Source: Streptomyces sp. NA02950 (GTDB taxonomy: Bacteria > Actinomycetota > Actinomycetes > Streptomycetales > Streptomycetaceae). Taken from it: a DNA stretch of 64,000 nt. The notes beneath the pieces are model-generated. The model had not been told where the DNA came from, did no database searches, and saw nothing but the letters and a program-made list of their open reading frames with translations. Each line of letters opens with the position of its first letter. The first letter of the stretch is position 1. Below are positions 38,036 through 46,900 of this stretch, in pieces. The DNA lies in the NCBI RefSeq assembly GCF_013364155.1, contig NZ_CP054916.1, positions 124,001 to 188,000 on the forward strand, written 5' to 3'. The translations under genes and the position numbers were made by a program.

Positions 38036-38683
38036 TCAGGCGCCGGGACCCGCGAGGAGAGGCAGGAGCACCTGGTCGACCAGACGGGCGACTCCGTCGG
38101 CGTCGAGAGGAGCGCCGAAGAGGGAATCGTGAACCAGCATCAGGGCGATGGCGGAGGCGATCTCCAGACGGTCGGCGGCGAGCAGGTGCTCGACGCGCTC
38201 GAGGGACAGCTCCCCGCGGGCCTGGGCACGGTGCAGGCAGGCCGCGATGCCGGAGCGCTGGGCGGCGACGTAGCGCTCACGGAGCGTTGCGGCGATCTGC
38301 GGGTGGGCGGGGGCGGTGGCCGCGAGTACGGTGGCGAAGCGGCGGCCCCGGGGTTCTCCACAGGCGGTGGTCCCGATCAGGGTGGCGACCAAATCCTCGC
38401 GCAAGGTGGCCGCGCTCTCTCCGGCGTCGGGCTGACCTTGCAGCAGCAGCGTTTCCAGGGCGTCGGCGACCAGGTCTTCGCGCGAGGCCCAGCGGCGGTA
38501 GACGGTGGCCTTGGCGACGCCGGCGCGTGCGGCGACGGCGGCCATGGTCAGGTCGGCGTAGCCGTGTTCGGCGAGCAGGTCGAGGACGGCTTCGATGATG
38601 CTCGCGTCGCGCGCGGTGTCGCGGGCGGGTCCGTAGGAGGCACCGGGGCGCTGGCGGCCGGGTGTACTGTTCGTCCTGCTCAT
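38036..38683 (-). CDS. TetR-family transcriptional regulator
   Basis: The 215-aa protein starts at ATG 38683. The N-terminal HTH region is typical: RDASIIEAVLDLLAEHGYAD, LTMAAVAARAGVAKATVYRR, WASREDLVADAL. The all-helical ligand domain follows with no identifiable ligand signature. It likely represses itself and the NmrA-like gene through the two related operators. Intact. Confidence 0.88.
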   Translation of the reverse strand: MSRTNSTPGRQRPGASYGPARDTARDASIIEAVLDLLAEHGYADLTMAAVAARAGVAKATVYRRWASREDLVADALETLLLQGQPDAGESAATLREDLVATLIGTTACGEPRGRRFATVLAATAPAHPQIAATLRERYVAAQRSGIAACLHRAQARGELSLERVEHLLAADRLEIASAIALMLVHDSLFGAPLDADGVARLVDQVLLPLLAGPGA

Positions 38684-38688
38684 ACCCA

Positions 38689-38709
38689 AGACCGTACTGT
38701 ATCGGGTTT
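38689..38709. promoter_or_regulatory. TetR operator in front of tetR
   Basis: AGACCGTACTGTATCGGGTT, a degenerate version of the operator at 37916, immediately upstream of the tetR start. It fits autorepression. Confidence 0.5.
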
Positions 38710-38854
38710 CCTGTGCTCCGAGGTCCGGTGCCGGGCGCATGAGCGAGGCCCCGGCACGCCTGGGCGACCTCGTGGCGCGACGGCGCCTGCACCTGGCGGG
38801 GACGACGCGTAAACGGCCGTTGCAGTACCAAGGACGACGGGCCCCAGGCAGCTT

Positions 38855-39006
38855 GAGGAGTCGAGGACATCCAGCGTGTGGAGGATGGCACCGTAGGTGA
38901 GAACGTTGGCGCGCACGCCGCTGGCGGAGGTCAGAATCCAGCGTTCGACCGGCTCCCCATCAGGGGTGTGTCCGCAGGGAGTGCACTGCACAGTGGGTTG
39001 GGGCAT
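38855..39006 (-). pseudogene. Aldose 1-epimerase N-terminal fragment
   Basis: From ATG 39006 the frame encodes TPDGEPVERWILTSASGVRA and NVLTYGAILHTLDVLD, the start of galactose mutarotase-type enzymes. Homology stops after about 50 residues. Just beyond, near 38825, lies GTTGCAGTACCAAG, similar to the presumed IS701-end sequence near 524, suggesting an old insertion scar. Confidence 0.55.
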
Positions 39007-39149
39007 AGTGACCGTCCTCGATGACGGTAGTTGTTCGTAGCTGCGAGGAACAAATCGATCCCCGGCCGGCGGGCATGGTCGTGCTGCGCCGCCGCAGCTG
39101 CAAGGGCGGGTGTGAAATGGGGCCCTGCTGGCGGGACCCCCGTACGACA

Positions 39150-39888
39150 ACACTCGGATGCGATGGCACCCTGACCGGTCGCGTCGGCTATATCGCCACT
39201 CATCGTTCGGGTTGGCGTCACACCAGCGCCAGGACGCCACGGACCACGCGGCGGCGACACCACCGGCCAGGGCGATCACCACGATCAGCCTGCGTCCCGT
39301 GTCGGGTGCGATCCGTCTGTCCAACCACTCCCCCGCCACCGCGCCGATCACGAGTGCCATGCCGCTGCATGCCCAGCCGAACCAGACACCGACGGGAGGC
39401 CTTTGGAGACGAGGGACGCCACGTTCACCATGAGCAGGTAAGCTGCGGGTCGGGATGAGCGCGCGGCGCGTCCACTGCTCCGACAGTGCGTACACCGACA
39501 CCATGGGCCCGCCGACGCCCGCGGTGACGCTCATGAATCCCGACAGCGCTCCGGCAGCGATCGCGCCCGTTGTCCCCCGCAACAGCCTGCGCTGTCCGGC
39601 GAGCGCGGCGGCGCTGACCGCGAGGACCACCATGGTGCCGACGAGGATGGGCAGTGGTCCCTCGGGCGCTGCGCGGACCACGAGCGCGCCGAGCGGAATG
39701 ACGGCGACAGCGGGAAGCGCCAGGGTCAGCACGCTTCGCCAGTCCGTGTCGCGCCAGGTCCGCGCCAGCACCACCGAGCACAGCAGCAGCGACACCGCGT
39801 TGGACATGCTCACGTCGACGACCGGGCCGGCGGCCGCGACCAGCAAGGGACCGCCGAAACCAGGCCGAACCCCAAGCCGGTCGAGCGC
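39150..39888 (-). pseudogene. TauE/SafE-family membrane permease, truncated and frame-shifted
   Basis: The frame encodes hydrophobic helices with TauE/SafE features: GGPLLVAAAGPVVDVSMSNA, ALPAVAVIPLGALVVRAAPE, GALSGFMSVTAGVGGPMVSV and CSGMALVIGAVAGEWLDRRI. These permeases export sulfite or related anions. Between 39380 and 39470 the expected LLMVNVASLVSKGLP lies in another frame, so two slips occurred. The first helix is lost to the IS3 element at 39892. Confidence 0.65.
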
Positions 39889-39924
39889 TGTGGGGTCTGA
39901 TGCAGGTTCGGGTGACAGGTTCGG

Positions 39925-40810
39925 TCACGCGGCCTGGAGGGCCGGTGTGGTCATGACGGTCTCGAATTCGACGGGTGTCAACCGGCCGAGTGCGACTTGT
40001 CTGCGACGCCGGTGGTAGGTCCTCTCGATCCAGGACACGATCGCGATCCGCAGTTCTTCACGGGTGGACCAGGTCCGGCGGTCGAGGGCGTTCTTCTGCA
40101 GCAAGCTGAAGAAGGACTCCATGGCCGCGTTGTCGCCGGCCGCCCCGGCTCTCCCTATCGATCCGGCCATCCGGTGGTGGTCGAGGGCTCGGACGAACTT
40201 CCGGGACCGGAACTGCGATCCGCGATCGCTGTGCAGGATGCACCCGGCGACGTGTTCACGCCGGGCCACGGCGTTGTCCAGGGCGGCTACGGCGAGGCGG
40301 GACTTCATCCGCGCATCGATGGAGTTGCCCACGATCCTGTTGCTGAAGACGTCCTTGATCGCGCAGAGGTACAGCTTGCCTTGGCCGGTGGCGTGTTCGG
40401 TGATGTCGGCGAGCCACAGCCGGTTCGGGCCGGTCGCGGTGAAGTTGCGGCTCACGAGATCGTCGTGCACCGGCGGACCGGCCTGCTTGCCCCGGCCACG
40501 CTTCTTCCCGAAGACACTCCACCAGCGGTTGTCCCGGCAGATCCGCCACGCGGTGCGCTCGGCCATGCCGGCCCCGGCACCACGGGCTTCATCGGCCAGG
40601 AGCCGGTAGCCGAACTCCGGGTCGTCGCGGTGGGCGTCGAACAGCGCGTTCGCCCGATATGCCTCCTCCAGCACGGCGTCGGCAACCGGCTTGCCCAGCC
40701 AGCGGTAGTAGGGCTGTCTGGCGAGCTTGAGCACCCGGCACGTCACCGTGACGGGCACCCCGTCCACGGCCAGCTCTTTCACGAGCGGGTAGATCCTTTT
40801 CCCGGCAGAT
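39925..40810 (-). CDS. IS3-family OrfB (third element)
   Basis: About 295 codons: IYPLVKELAVDGVPVTVTCR, ANALFDAHRDDPEFGYRLLA, then the integrase core NRLWLADITEHATGQGKLYL (first Asp), CILHSDRGSQFRSRKFVRAL (second Asp) and NAAMESFFSLLQKNALDRRT (Glu). Complete; probably translated as a frameshift fusion with OrfA. Confidence 0.87.
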
Positions 40811-41087
40811 GCTCCTGCGACAGATAGGCCGCAGCCCGGCGCAGGACCTCGTTCTCCTGCTCCAGCAGCTTGATCCGCCGACGTGCTTCCCGCAGCTCCG
40901 CGCTCTCCTGGCTGGTCACCCCGGGCTTGGTCCCGTCGTCGACATCCGCCCGGCGCAACCACTTCCACAACGGCATCGGGTGGACCCCGAAGTCGGTGGC
41001 CACCTGCTCCACCGTCACACCCGGGCCGCGGTTCCTCGCGACCCGCACGACGTCCTGGCGGAACTCTTCCGGATAAGGCTTGGGCAC
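40779..41087 (-). CDS. IS3-family OrfA (third element)
   Basis: About 102 aa from GTG 41087 (PKPYPEEFRQDVVRVARN). HTH is VTVEQVATDFGVHPMPLWKW; coiled helix is ELREARRRIKLLEQENEVLR. The tail runs into the orfB overlap. Confidence 0.82.
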   Translation of the reverse strand: MPKPYPEEFRQDVVRVARNRGPGVTVEQVATDFGVHPMPLWKWLRRADVDDGTKPGVTSQESAELREARRRIKLLEQENEVLRRAAAYLSQEHLPGKGSTRS

Positions 41088-41157
41088 AGCGACATCCTTT
41101 CCACCCGCCCGACAAGGCAAGCCTGTTCAGATGTCACCCGATCGTGCATCAGACCCC

Positions 41158-41472
41158 TTGCTCGCCAGTTCACTTCCCAACGCAGTCGCTGCCTCCGGCG
41201 GCGAGACAGCTGGCGCCGCGCTCCCCGCAGGGTGCTGGGCAGGCTACTTCTGCGCAGGCCAGAACAACGACCCTGTGCCGAACAACTACGGTTGCGGATG
41301 GCACGATGTCAACCTGCGGGGAGAAGGTTGGTGGGTCAACGACCTCAAGCAGGGCACCAAGCGGGTAAAGATGTATGACTTCAACTGGAACCCGATCTAT
41401 ACGACCCCAGTGGCTCCGTACAGCGACTGGACGGCTGACTGGGACGACGTCTACCACCTCTACGCCTGCTAG
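41158..41472 (+). pseudogene. Secreted I36/crystallin-like small protein, 5'-truncated by IS3
   Basis: From the IS border the frame encodes a small-residue stretch like the end of a signal peptide (SSLPNAVAASGG), then a Cys/Trp-rich domain: GCWAGYFCAGQNNDPVPNN, WHDVNLRGEGWWVNDLKQGT and DWDDVYHLYAC. Layout and length match peptidase-inhibitor I36 / beta-gamma crystallin-like secreted proteins. The native start and signal core are missing, although an ATG within the IS end could restart translation. Confidence 0.55.
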
Positions 41473-41482
41473 TTGTTGCGGG

Positions 41483-42118
41483 TCATGACGTTGTTGACGG
41501 TGGGTTTGGGGCGGTCGGCGGGGCGGGATCCGTTGTGGACGGTCTGGCGCGGACGATGGCTTGGTCTCCCCGTGGACCGAACAGGTGCAGGATCTCCACG
41601 GTGCTCGTGTCCGCGGGGCCGAACCAGTGGGGCTCGGTGGTGTCGAACTCGGCTACTTCGCCGGGCCGCAGCGTGAAGTCCTGCGCGCCGAGGATGAGGC
41701 GTAGCCGACCGGCGAGGACATAGAGCCATTCGTAGCCCTCGTGGGTGACCAGTTCCGGCTGGCGGGGGGCCAGTACCTGCTTGAAGACCTGCACTCGGCC
41801 CGGGTACTGCGTCAGGGGTACGAGGACGCTGCCGCGCTCCTTGTGCAGGGGCCGGAGGTGCACCCGAGGGTCACCGCTGGCGGGCGCCGCCACCAGTTGG
41901 TCGAGTGCGACGTGGTGGGCCCGTGCCAGCGGGATGAGCAGGTCCAGAGTCGGGCGCCGTTTGCCCGATTCCACTCGGGACAGTGTGCTGACCGAGATCC
42001 CGGTCGTGGCCGCGAGTGCCTCGAGCGTGAGTCCCCGTTCCCGGCGCAGCATGCGTAGCCGGGGCCCGATGCCATCGAGAATCTGTTCCAGCTCCGCATC
42101 CCTGGCTCCTGTGTTCAT
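41483..42118 (-). CDS. XRE-family regulator with C-terminal cupin domain
   Basis: The 211-aa protein starts at ATG 42118. HTH region: RLRMLRRERGLTLEALAATT, GISVSTLSRVESGKRRPT. C-terminal cupin: VFKQVLAPRQPELVTHEGYE, WLYVLAGRLRLILGAQDFTL, RPGEVAEFDTTEPHWFGPAD. Such regulators sense small molecules through the cupin. The divergent MFS exporter with a palindrome between them suggests local control of efflux. Confidence 0.87.
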   Translation of the reverse strand: MNTGARDAELEQILDGIGPRLRMLRRERGLTLEALAATTGISVSTLSRVESGKRRPTLDLLIPLARAHHVALDQLVAAPASGDPRVHLRPLHKERGSVLVPLTQYPGRVQVFKQVLAPRQPELVTHEGYEWLYVLAGRLRLILGAQDFTLRPGEVAEFDTTEPHWFGPADTSTVEILHLFGPRGDQAIVRARPSTTDPAPPTAPNPPSTTS

Positions 42119-42126
42119 GGATTCAT

Positions 42127-42145
42127 TTTTGCAGTGTTCGCAAAA
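42127..42145. promoter_or_regulatory. Palindromic operator between XRE-cupin gene and MFS exporter
   Basis: TTTTGC, AGTGTTC, GCAAAA: perfect 6-bp inverted repeats 8 bp upstream of the regulator start and about 70 bp before the exporter, within an AT-richer patch. Confidence 0.6.
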
Positions 42146-42214
42146 TTGATGGGCTGCGGCTGTCGTGTGGGCTGAGCCTTGCCGGGCACTGTTCCCGGAC
42201 ATCAGAGGTAGACC

Positions 42215-43633
42215 GTGACCGCGACGACACACCCTGTTCCACCCATGCTGAGTGCACGTAGACGCTGGACGGTACTGGCCGTCTGCTGCCTGAGCATGTT
42301 CCTGGTGGGCCTGGACACCACCATCGTCAATGTGGGTCTGCCTGCCATCGGGCGCGGCCTGGATGTCGACACGCGCGGTCTCGAATGGATCGTGGACGCC
42401 TACACCCTCGTCCTGGCCAGTCTCCTGATCTCCTCCGGCGCACTGGCGGATCGCTTCGGACGCCGCCGGGTGTTCCAGTGCGGGCTGGCCGCGTTCGGCG
42501 CGGCCTCGCTGGTCTGCGCGCTCGCCCCGTCGGCGGGCGTACTCATCGCGGCCCGCGCCCTGCAGGGCATCGGTGCCTCGATGCTCAGCCCCGTGGCGCT
42601 CGCGATCGTGGTGAACGCGATGCCGGACCCGAAGGAACGGGCGCAGGCGATCGGCATCTGGGCGTCAGTGTTCGGGCTGAGCATGGCCGCTGGTCCCGTC
42701 ACGGGCGGTGCGCTGCTCGCGGGGCTCGGCTGGCGGGCGCTGTTCTGGATCAACGCACCGGTCATCGCGGCCGCTCTGCTGCTCAGTGCGGTGTTCGTGC
42801 CGGAGTCCCGGGCACCGCGGGCCCGGCGCCTCGACCTGCCCGGCCAGGTCCTGCTGACCGTGGTCCTCGCGGTCGTGGTCGGCGTCCTGATCGAAGGGCC
42901 TCGCATCGGCTGGACGTCGCCTGCGGCGCTGGCGGGATACGCAGGGGCTGCTGTGGCGACAGCCGGATTCGTGTGGGTCGAGTCCCGCCGACGTGAGCCG
43001 CTGATGGATCCGCGGATCTTCAGGAGCCCGGTCTTCAGCGGTGCCGTCGTGGGCGCGGTGGCGGTCTTCGTCGCTCTGACCATGACACTGCTGCTGAACA
43101 CCCTCTACCTGCAGCACACCCGCGAATGGACGCCGCTGGCCGCCGGAGTGGCGACCTTGCCCCTGGCCGTCGGAGCGACCGTCTGCGCCCCCTGGTCCGG
43201 CCGCATGGTCGGCCGCAAGGGACCGCCGCTGCCGCTGCTCCTTGCCGGCGGTTTCATCACGGCCGGCGGGCTCTGCCTGGTCCGGCTCACTCCACACACG
43301 AGCGTGCTCCTGCTTCTGGCCGCATACTCGCTCATCGGCGTCGGGTTCGGCTTCGCCAACGCCCCGATCACCAACACCGCGGTCAATGGACTGCCACCCG
43401 CCCGTGCCGGCGTGGCCGGGGCGATCACCTCCACCGCACGGCAACTCGGCTCCGCGCTCGGCATCGCTCTCGCCGGCGGCCTGGCCACGGCCACCAGCCC
43501 GACGGGGCTCGCACACGCGTCCCGCCCGGGCTGGATCCTGGTCGCCACCTGTGGCGTGCTGCTCTTCCTCGTCGCCCACGTATCACGGCCGAAGGAGGCC
43601 ACCACGGGCCCCGCCTCCCCACAAGCGCGGTGA
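42215..43633 (+). CDS. MFS drug-exporter, DHA2 (EmrB/QacA-like)
   Basis: The 472-aa protein starts at GTG 42215. It is a 12-14-helix permease with motif A (GALADRFGRRRVFQCGLAAF), the DHA2 start (LSMFLVGLDTTIVNVGLPAI), RALQGIGASMLSPVALAI and motif C (GIWASVFGLSMAAGPVTGG). It exports small hydrophobic compounds by proton antiport. Divergent from the XRE-cupin regulator, which probably controls it. Its location near the NRPS genes would fit self-resistance, but the operator logic points to independent control. Confidence 0.9.
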   Translation: MTATTHPVPPMLSARRRWTVLAVCCLSMFLVGLDTTIVNVGLPAIGRGLDVDTRGLEWIVDAYTLVLASLLISSGALADRFGRRRVFQCGLAAFGAASLVCALAPSAGVLIAARALQGIGASMLSPVALAIVVNAMPDPKERAQAIGIWASVFGLSMAAGPVTGGALLAGLGWRALFWINAPVIAAALLLSAVFVPESRAPRARRLDLPGQVLLTVVLAVVVGVLIEGPRIGWTSPAALAGYAGAAVATAGFVWVESRRREPLMDPRIFRSPVFSGAVVGAVAVFVALTMTLLLNTLYLQHTREWTPLAAGVATLPLAVGATVCAPWSGRMVGRKGPPLPLLLAGGFITAGGLCLVRLTPHTSVLLLLAAYSLIGVGFGFANAPITNTAVNGLPPARAGVAGAITSTARQLGSALGIALAGGLATATSPTGLAHASRPGWILVATCGVLLFLVAHVSRPKEATTGPASPQAR

Positions 43634-43638
43634 GCCGC

Positions 43639-43800
43639 GTGACTCACCGCAACGCACCGTTGTCCGTTGAAGGGCGCCGCCGCCTCGTCGAGCGCTGCCG
43701 AACGCGCCCCATTGCTCACGTCGCCGCTGAGATGGGGATCTCCCGGGCCTGTGCCTCAAAGTGGGTGAACCGCTACCGCAGACTCGGCGAGATCGGACAT
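43639..43800 (+). pseudogene. IS481-family transposase N-terminal fragment
   Basis: The GTG at 43639 starts THRNAPLSVEGRRRLVERCR, then RPIAHVAAEMGISRACASKW, the HTH start of IS481-type transposases. The DDE core is missing, and by about 43790 the frame no longer matches. NRPS2 ends about 180 bp further on. Confidence 0.6.
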
Positions 43801-43977
43801 GGAATGCGCCGGTCAGCGGTTCGATGGGCGCCCGGCTACCGCAAGGCCGTTGGGTGGAGTCGACCCTGACGACCAAGGCTTGACGAAACAGACCCCCTGA
43901 CGCTTCGGTGGCCTGTCGGCTCGGACGCGTCCGGTATGGCATCGCACCTGCACCGCTGTACCGGACGGAGCCTTCCG

Positions 43978-46900
43978 TCAGTCGTGGCAGGGTGCATTGC
44001 CCATCTCTGTCAAGAATTCCGAGATCGCACCTCCGACTCCGGCCAGGATGTCCGGCCTGGTCATGTCGTGGTGATGACACGGGAGCCGAATCTCCCTCAG
44101 TTCACCCACGTGATACGGAGCCCAGCTCACGGCCGGAGAGACGCCGTCCGTCACACTTTTCGCCGCAGCCAGGAAGAGCAGATTGCCTTCGTACACCTCA
44201 GGGGTGTGGTCCCGGAGAATCCGGCTCTTGTTCCGGAACACCCGGATGACTGCGTCCATGTCCTGTCCCGTCGATGCCAGGAGGTCGGGCACCTGCGGAC
44301 GTATCGCCTCCTCAGCGCGGAGCGCGGCGGCTCCCGCGTCGGCTGCGTCGTCGACCGGGTCAGGCGGCGCCGAGGGGAAGGCATCCATAAGGATGAGGGC
44401 CGCCACCTTCTCGCCCTGCGCCTGAAGCCGGACAGCCATTTCGTGGGCTACGGTTCCGCCGAAGGACCAGCCGAGCAGGTGGTACGGCCCGGACGGCTGC
44501 ACAGCCCGGATCTGTTCCAGGTAGTCGGTGGCCATGTCCCGCAGGGATCCGGGCAGACTCTCGCCGTCGTCCAGGCCGCGGGCTTGGAGACCGTACACGG
44601 GGAAGTCCGCCGACAGGTGCCTTGCCAGGGGAAAGTAGCTCCAGCTCAGCCCCGATTGAGGAGGCAGGCAGAAGAGGGGGACCCCGCTCCCTCCAGCTCG
44701 GATGCGCAGCAGCCTGCGCCGGAGGCCGTCCGCCGCCGTAGACGGCGCCCTCACGGCCGTGGCGAGGTCCGCCACGGTGGGATTCTCGAACACCGTGCGC
44801 GCCTCCGTACGAATCTCCAGCAAAGCGCGGATCCGGCCCACCACCCGCGTCACCATCAGCGACTGCAGTCCGAGCTCGAAGAAGTTGTCATCGATCCCGA
44901 TGTCCGGCACACCGACGACCTCCGCGATCACCGCGCACAACACCTCTTCCAGCATCGTGCGAGGCGCCCTGCCCACCACAGCCACGCCATACTCCGGCAC
45001 CGGCAGCGCCCTGCGATCCAGTTTCCCGTTGGGTGACAGGGGCAGTGCGTCCAGGACCATTACCGCGGTGGGCACCATGTAGTCCGGCAATGTCCGGGCT
45101 GCGTACCGGCGCACATCGGTCACATCGACGGCACGGCCCGCCACCGGCACGACATAGCCCACCAGCCTTGCGTCACCGGGACGGTCCTCGCGGGCCACCA
45201 CCACCGCCTGGGCGATGTCGGGGCGGGCGGTGAAGGTGGCTGCGATCTCCCCGGGTTCGATACGCAGTCCGCGTAGTTTGATCTGGTCGTCGGTGCGGCC
45301 CAGGTACTCCAGGCTGCCGTCGGGCCGCCAGCGGGCCAGGTCGCCGGTGCGGTACATCCGCTCTCCCGGAGCGCCCAGGGGGCAGGCGACAAACCGCTCG
45401 GCGGTCAGTCCGGGACGGTTGACATAGCCCCGCGCCAGCTGCACACCCGCCAGATACAGCTCACCCCGCACCCCCGGCGGGACCGGGCACAACGCCTCGT
45501 CCAGAACATACGCCCGGGTGTTCCACACCGGTGCACCGATCGGCACCGCACTGCCGTCGTCCCTGGTGCAGCGCCAGGCGGTGACATCGACCGACGCCTC
45601 GGTGGGACCGTAGAGATTGAGCAAGGGGACATCCAGCACGCTCTGGAAGTCATCCCGCAGCCCGGCCGGCAACGCCTCACCGCTGCAGAACACCGCCCGC
45701 AGCGCCGTACACGCCGCGGCATCCGGCTCCCGGAGAAACACCTGCAGCACCGACGGCACGAAATGGGCCACCGTGACCCCCTCCCGCCGTATCAGCTCGG
45801 CCAGATAACCCGGATCCCGGTGTCCGCCCGGGGCCGCCACCACCAACGTCCCGCCCTGAGCCAGCGGCCAGAAGAATTCCCACACCGACACGTCAAAGCT
45901 GTATGGCGTCTTCTGCACCACCCGGTCACCCGGCCCGATCGGATGCCACTCCTGCATCCACGCCAACCGGTTCACCACACCCTCATGCGGGATGACCACG
46001 CCCTTGGGCTGTCCGGTCGACCCGGAGGTATACATCACATACGCCGGGTGAGCGGGCGTGAGGGATTCCGGGATCCCGCGGGCCGGTTCACACCCCGCCA
46101 GGTCCGCGACCGTGTGCGGGTCATCGAGGATGACCACCGGCAGGGAATGCGTGTCCGGCAGCACCGGCCGCAGCCCCTCCACGGTGATCACCAGGGCCGG
46201 GCGGGCGTCGCGCAGCATGTACTCCAGCCGGCCCGGCGGGTAGTCCGGGTCCAGCGGAAGGTAGGCGCCTCCGGCCCGGTGCACCGCCAGCAGCGCGACC
46301 ACCAGATCCACCGACCGCTCCAGCGCCACTGCCACCACCGACTCCGGCCCCACCCCCTGACCGGCCAGATAACCCGCCAGCCGCCCCACCCGCCCATCAA
46401 GCTCCGCGTAACTCACAGCGGTATCCCCGCACACCACCGCCACAGCCTGCGGAGCGGCAGCCACCCGCGCCTGCAACAACCCCGGCAGCACCCCCGGCAC
46501 CACCCCCGGCACCACGTCCCGGGCGGTGTCGTTGAAACCATGCACCACCCGGTCACGCTCTCCCGCATCAAGCAGCAAGATCTGCTGCGGCCCGGCATCG
46601 GCAGCCGTCTCCAGCAGGGACGCCAACGACTCCAGCGCGTTGTGCACCCACCCGGCCACGACACCGGGATCCACCGGGGTGGCCGCGGCGACGGTCAGCT
46701 CGAAACCCTCACCGGTGTCATCCACGGACAGAGTCAGAGGGTAATTGTTCCGTTCGCGGGAGAGGAGCACGTCGATTCCGTCAAGCCAGCGGGTGGGCTC
46801 GTCCAGCCCGGTGCTGGTCCCCTCCTCCAGGAAGGGGCTATGGCGGTAGTTGAGGAGTGAGGTGAACAAGGGGGCCCCGGTGGGGCGACCGGTGGCCTGC

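Larger units (their letters stand above)
39892..41157 (-). mobile_element. Third IS3-family element (1266 bp)
   Basis: Imperfect inverted repeats: GGGGTCTGATGCAGGTTCGG at 39892 and GGGGTCTGATGCACGATCGG (minus strand) ending at 41157. Contains orfA and orfB without visible damage. It separates a TauE/SafE remnant from a 5'-truncated secreted protein. Confidence 0.88.
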
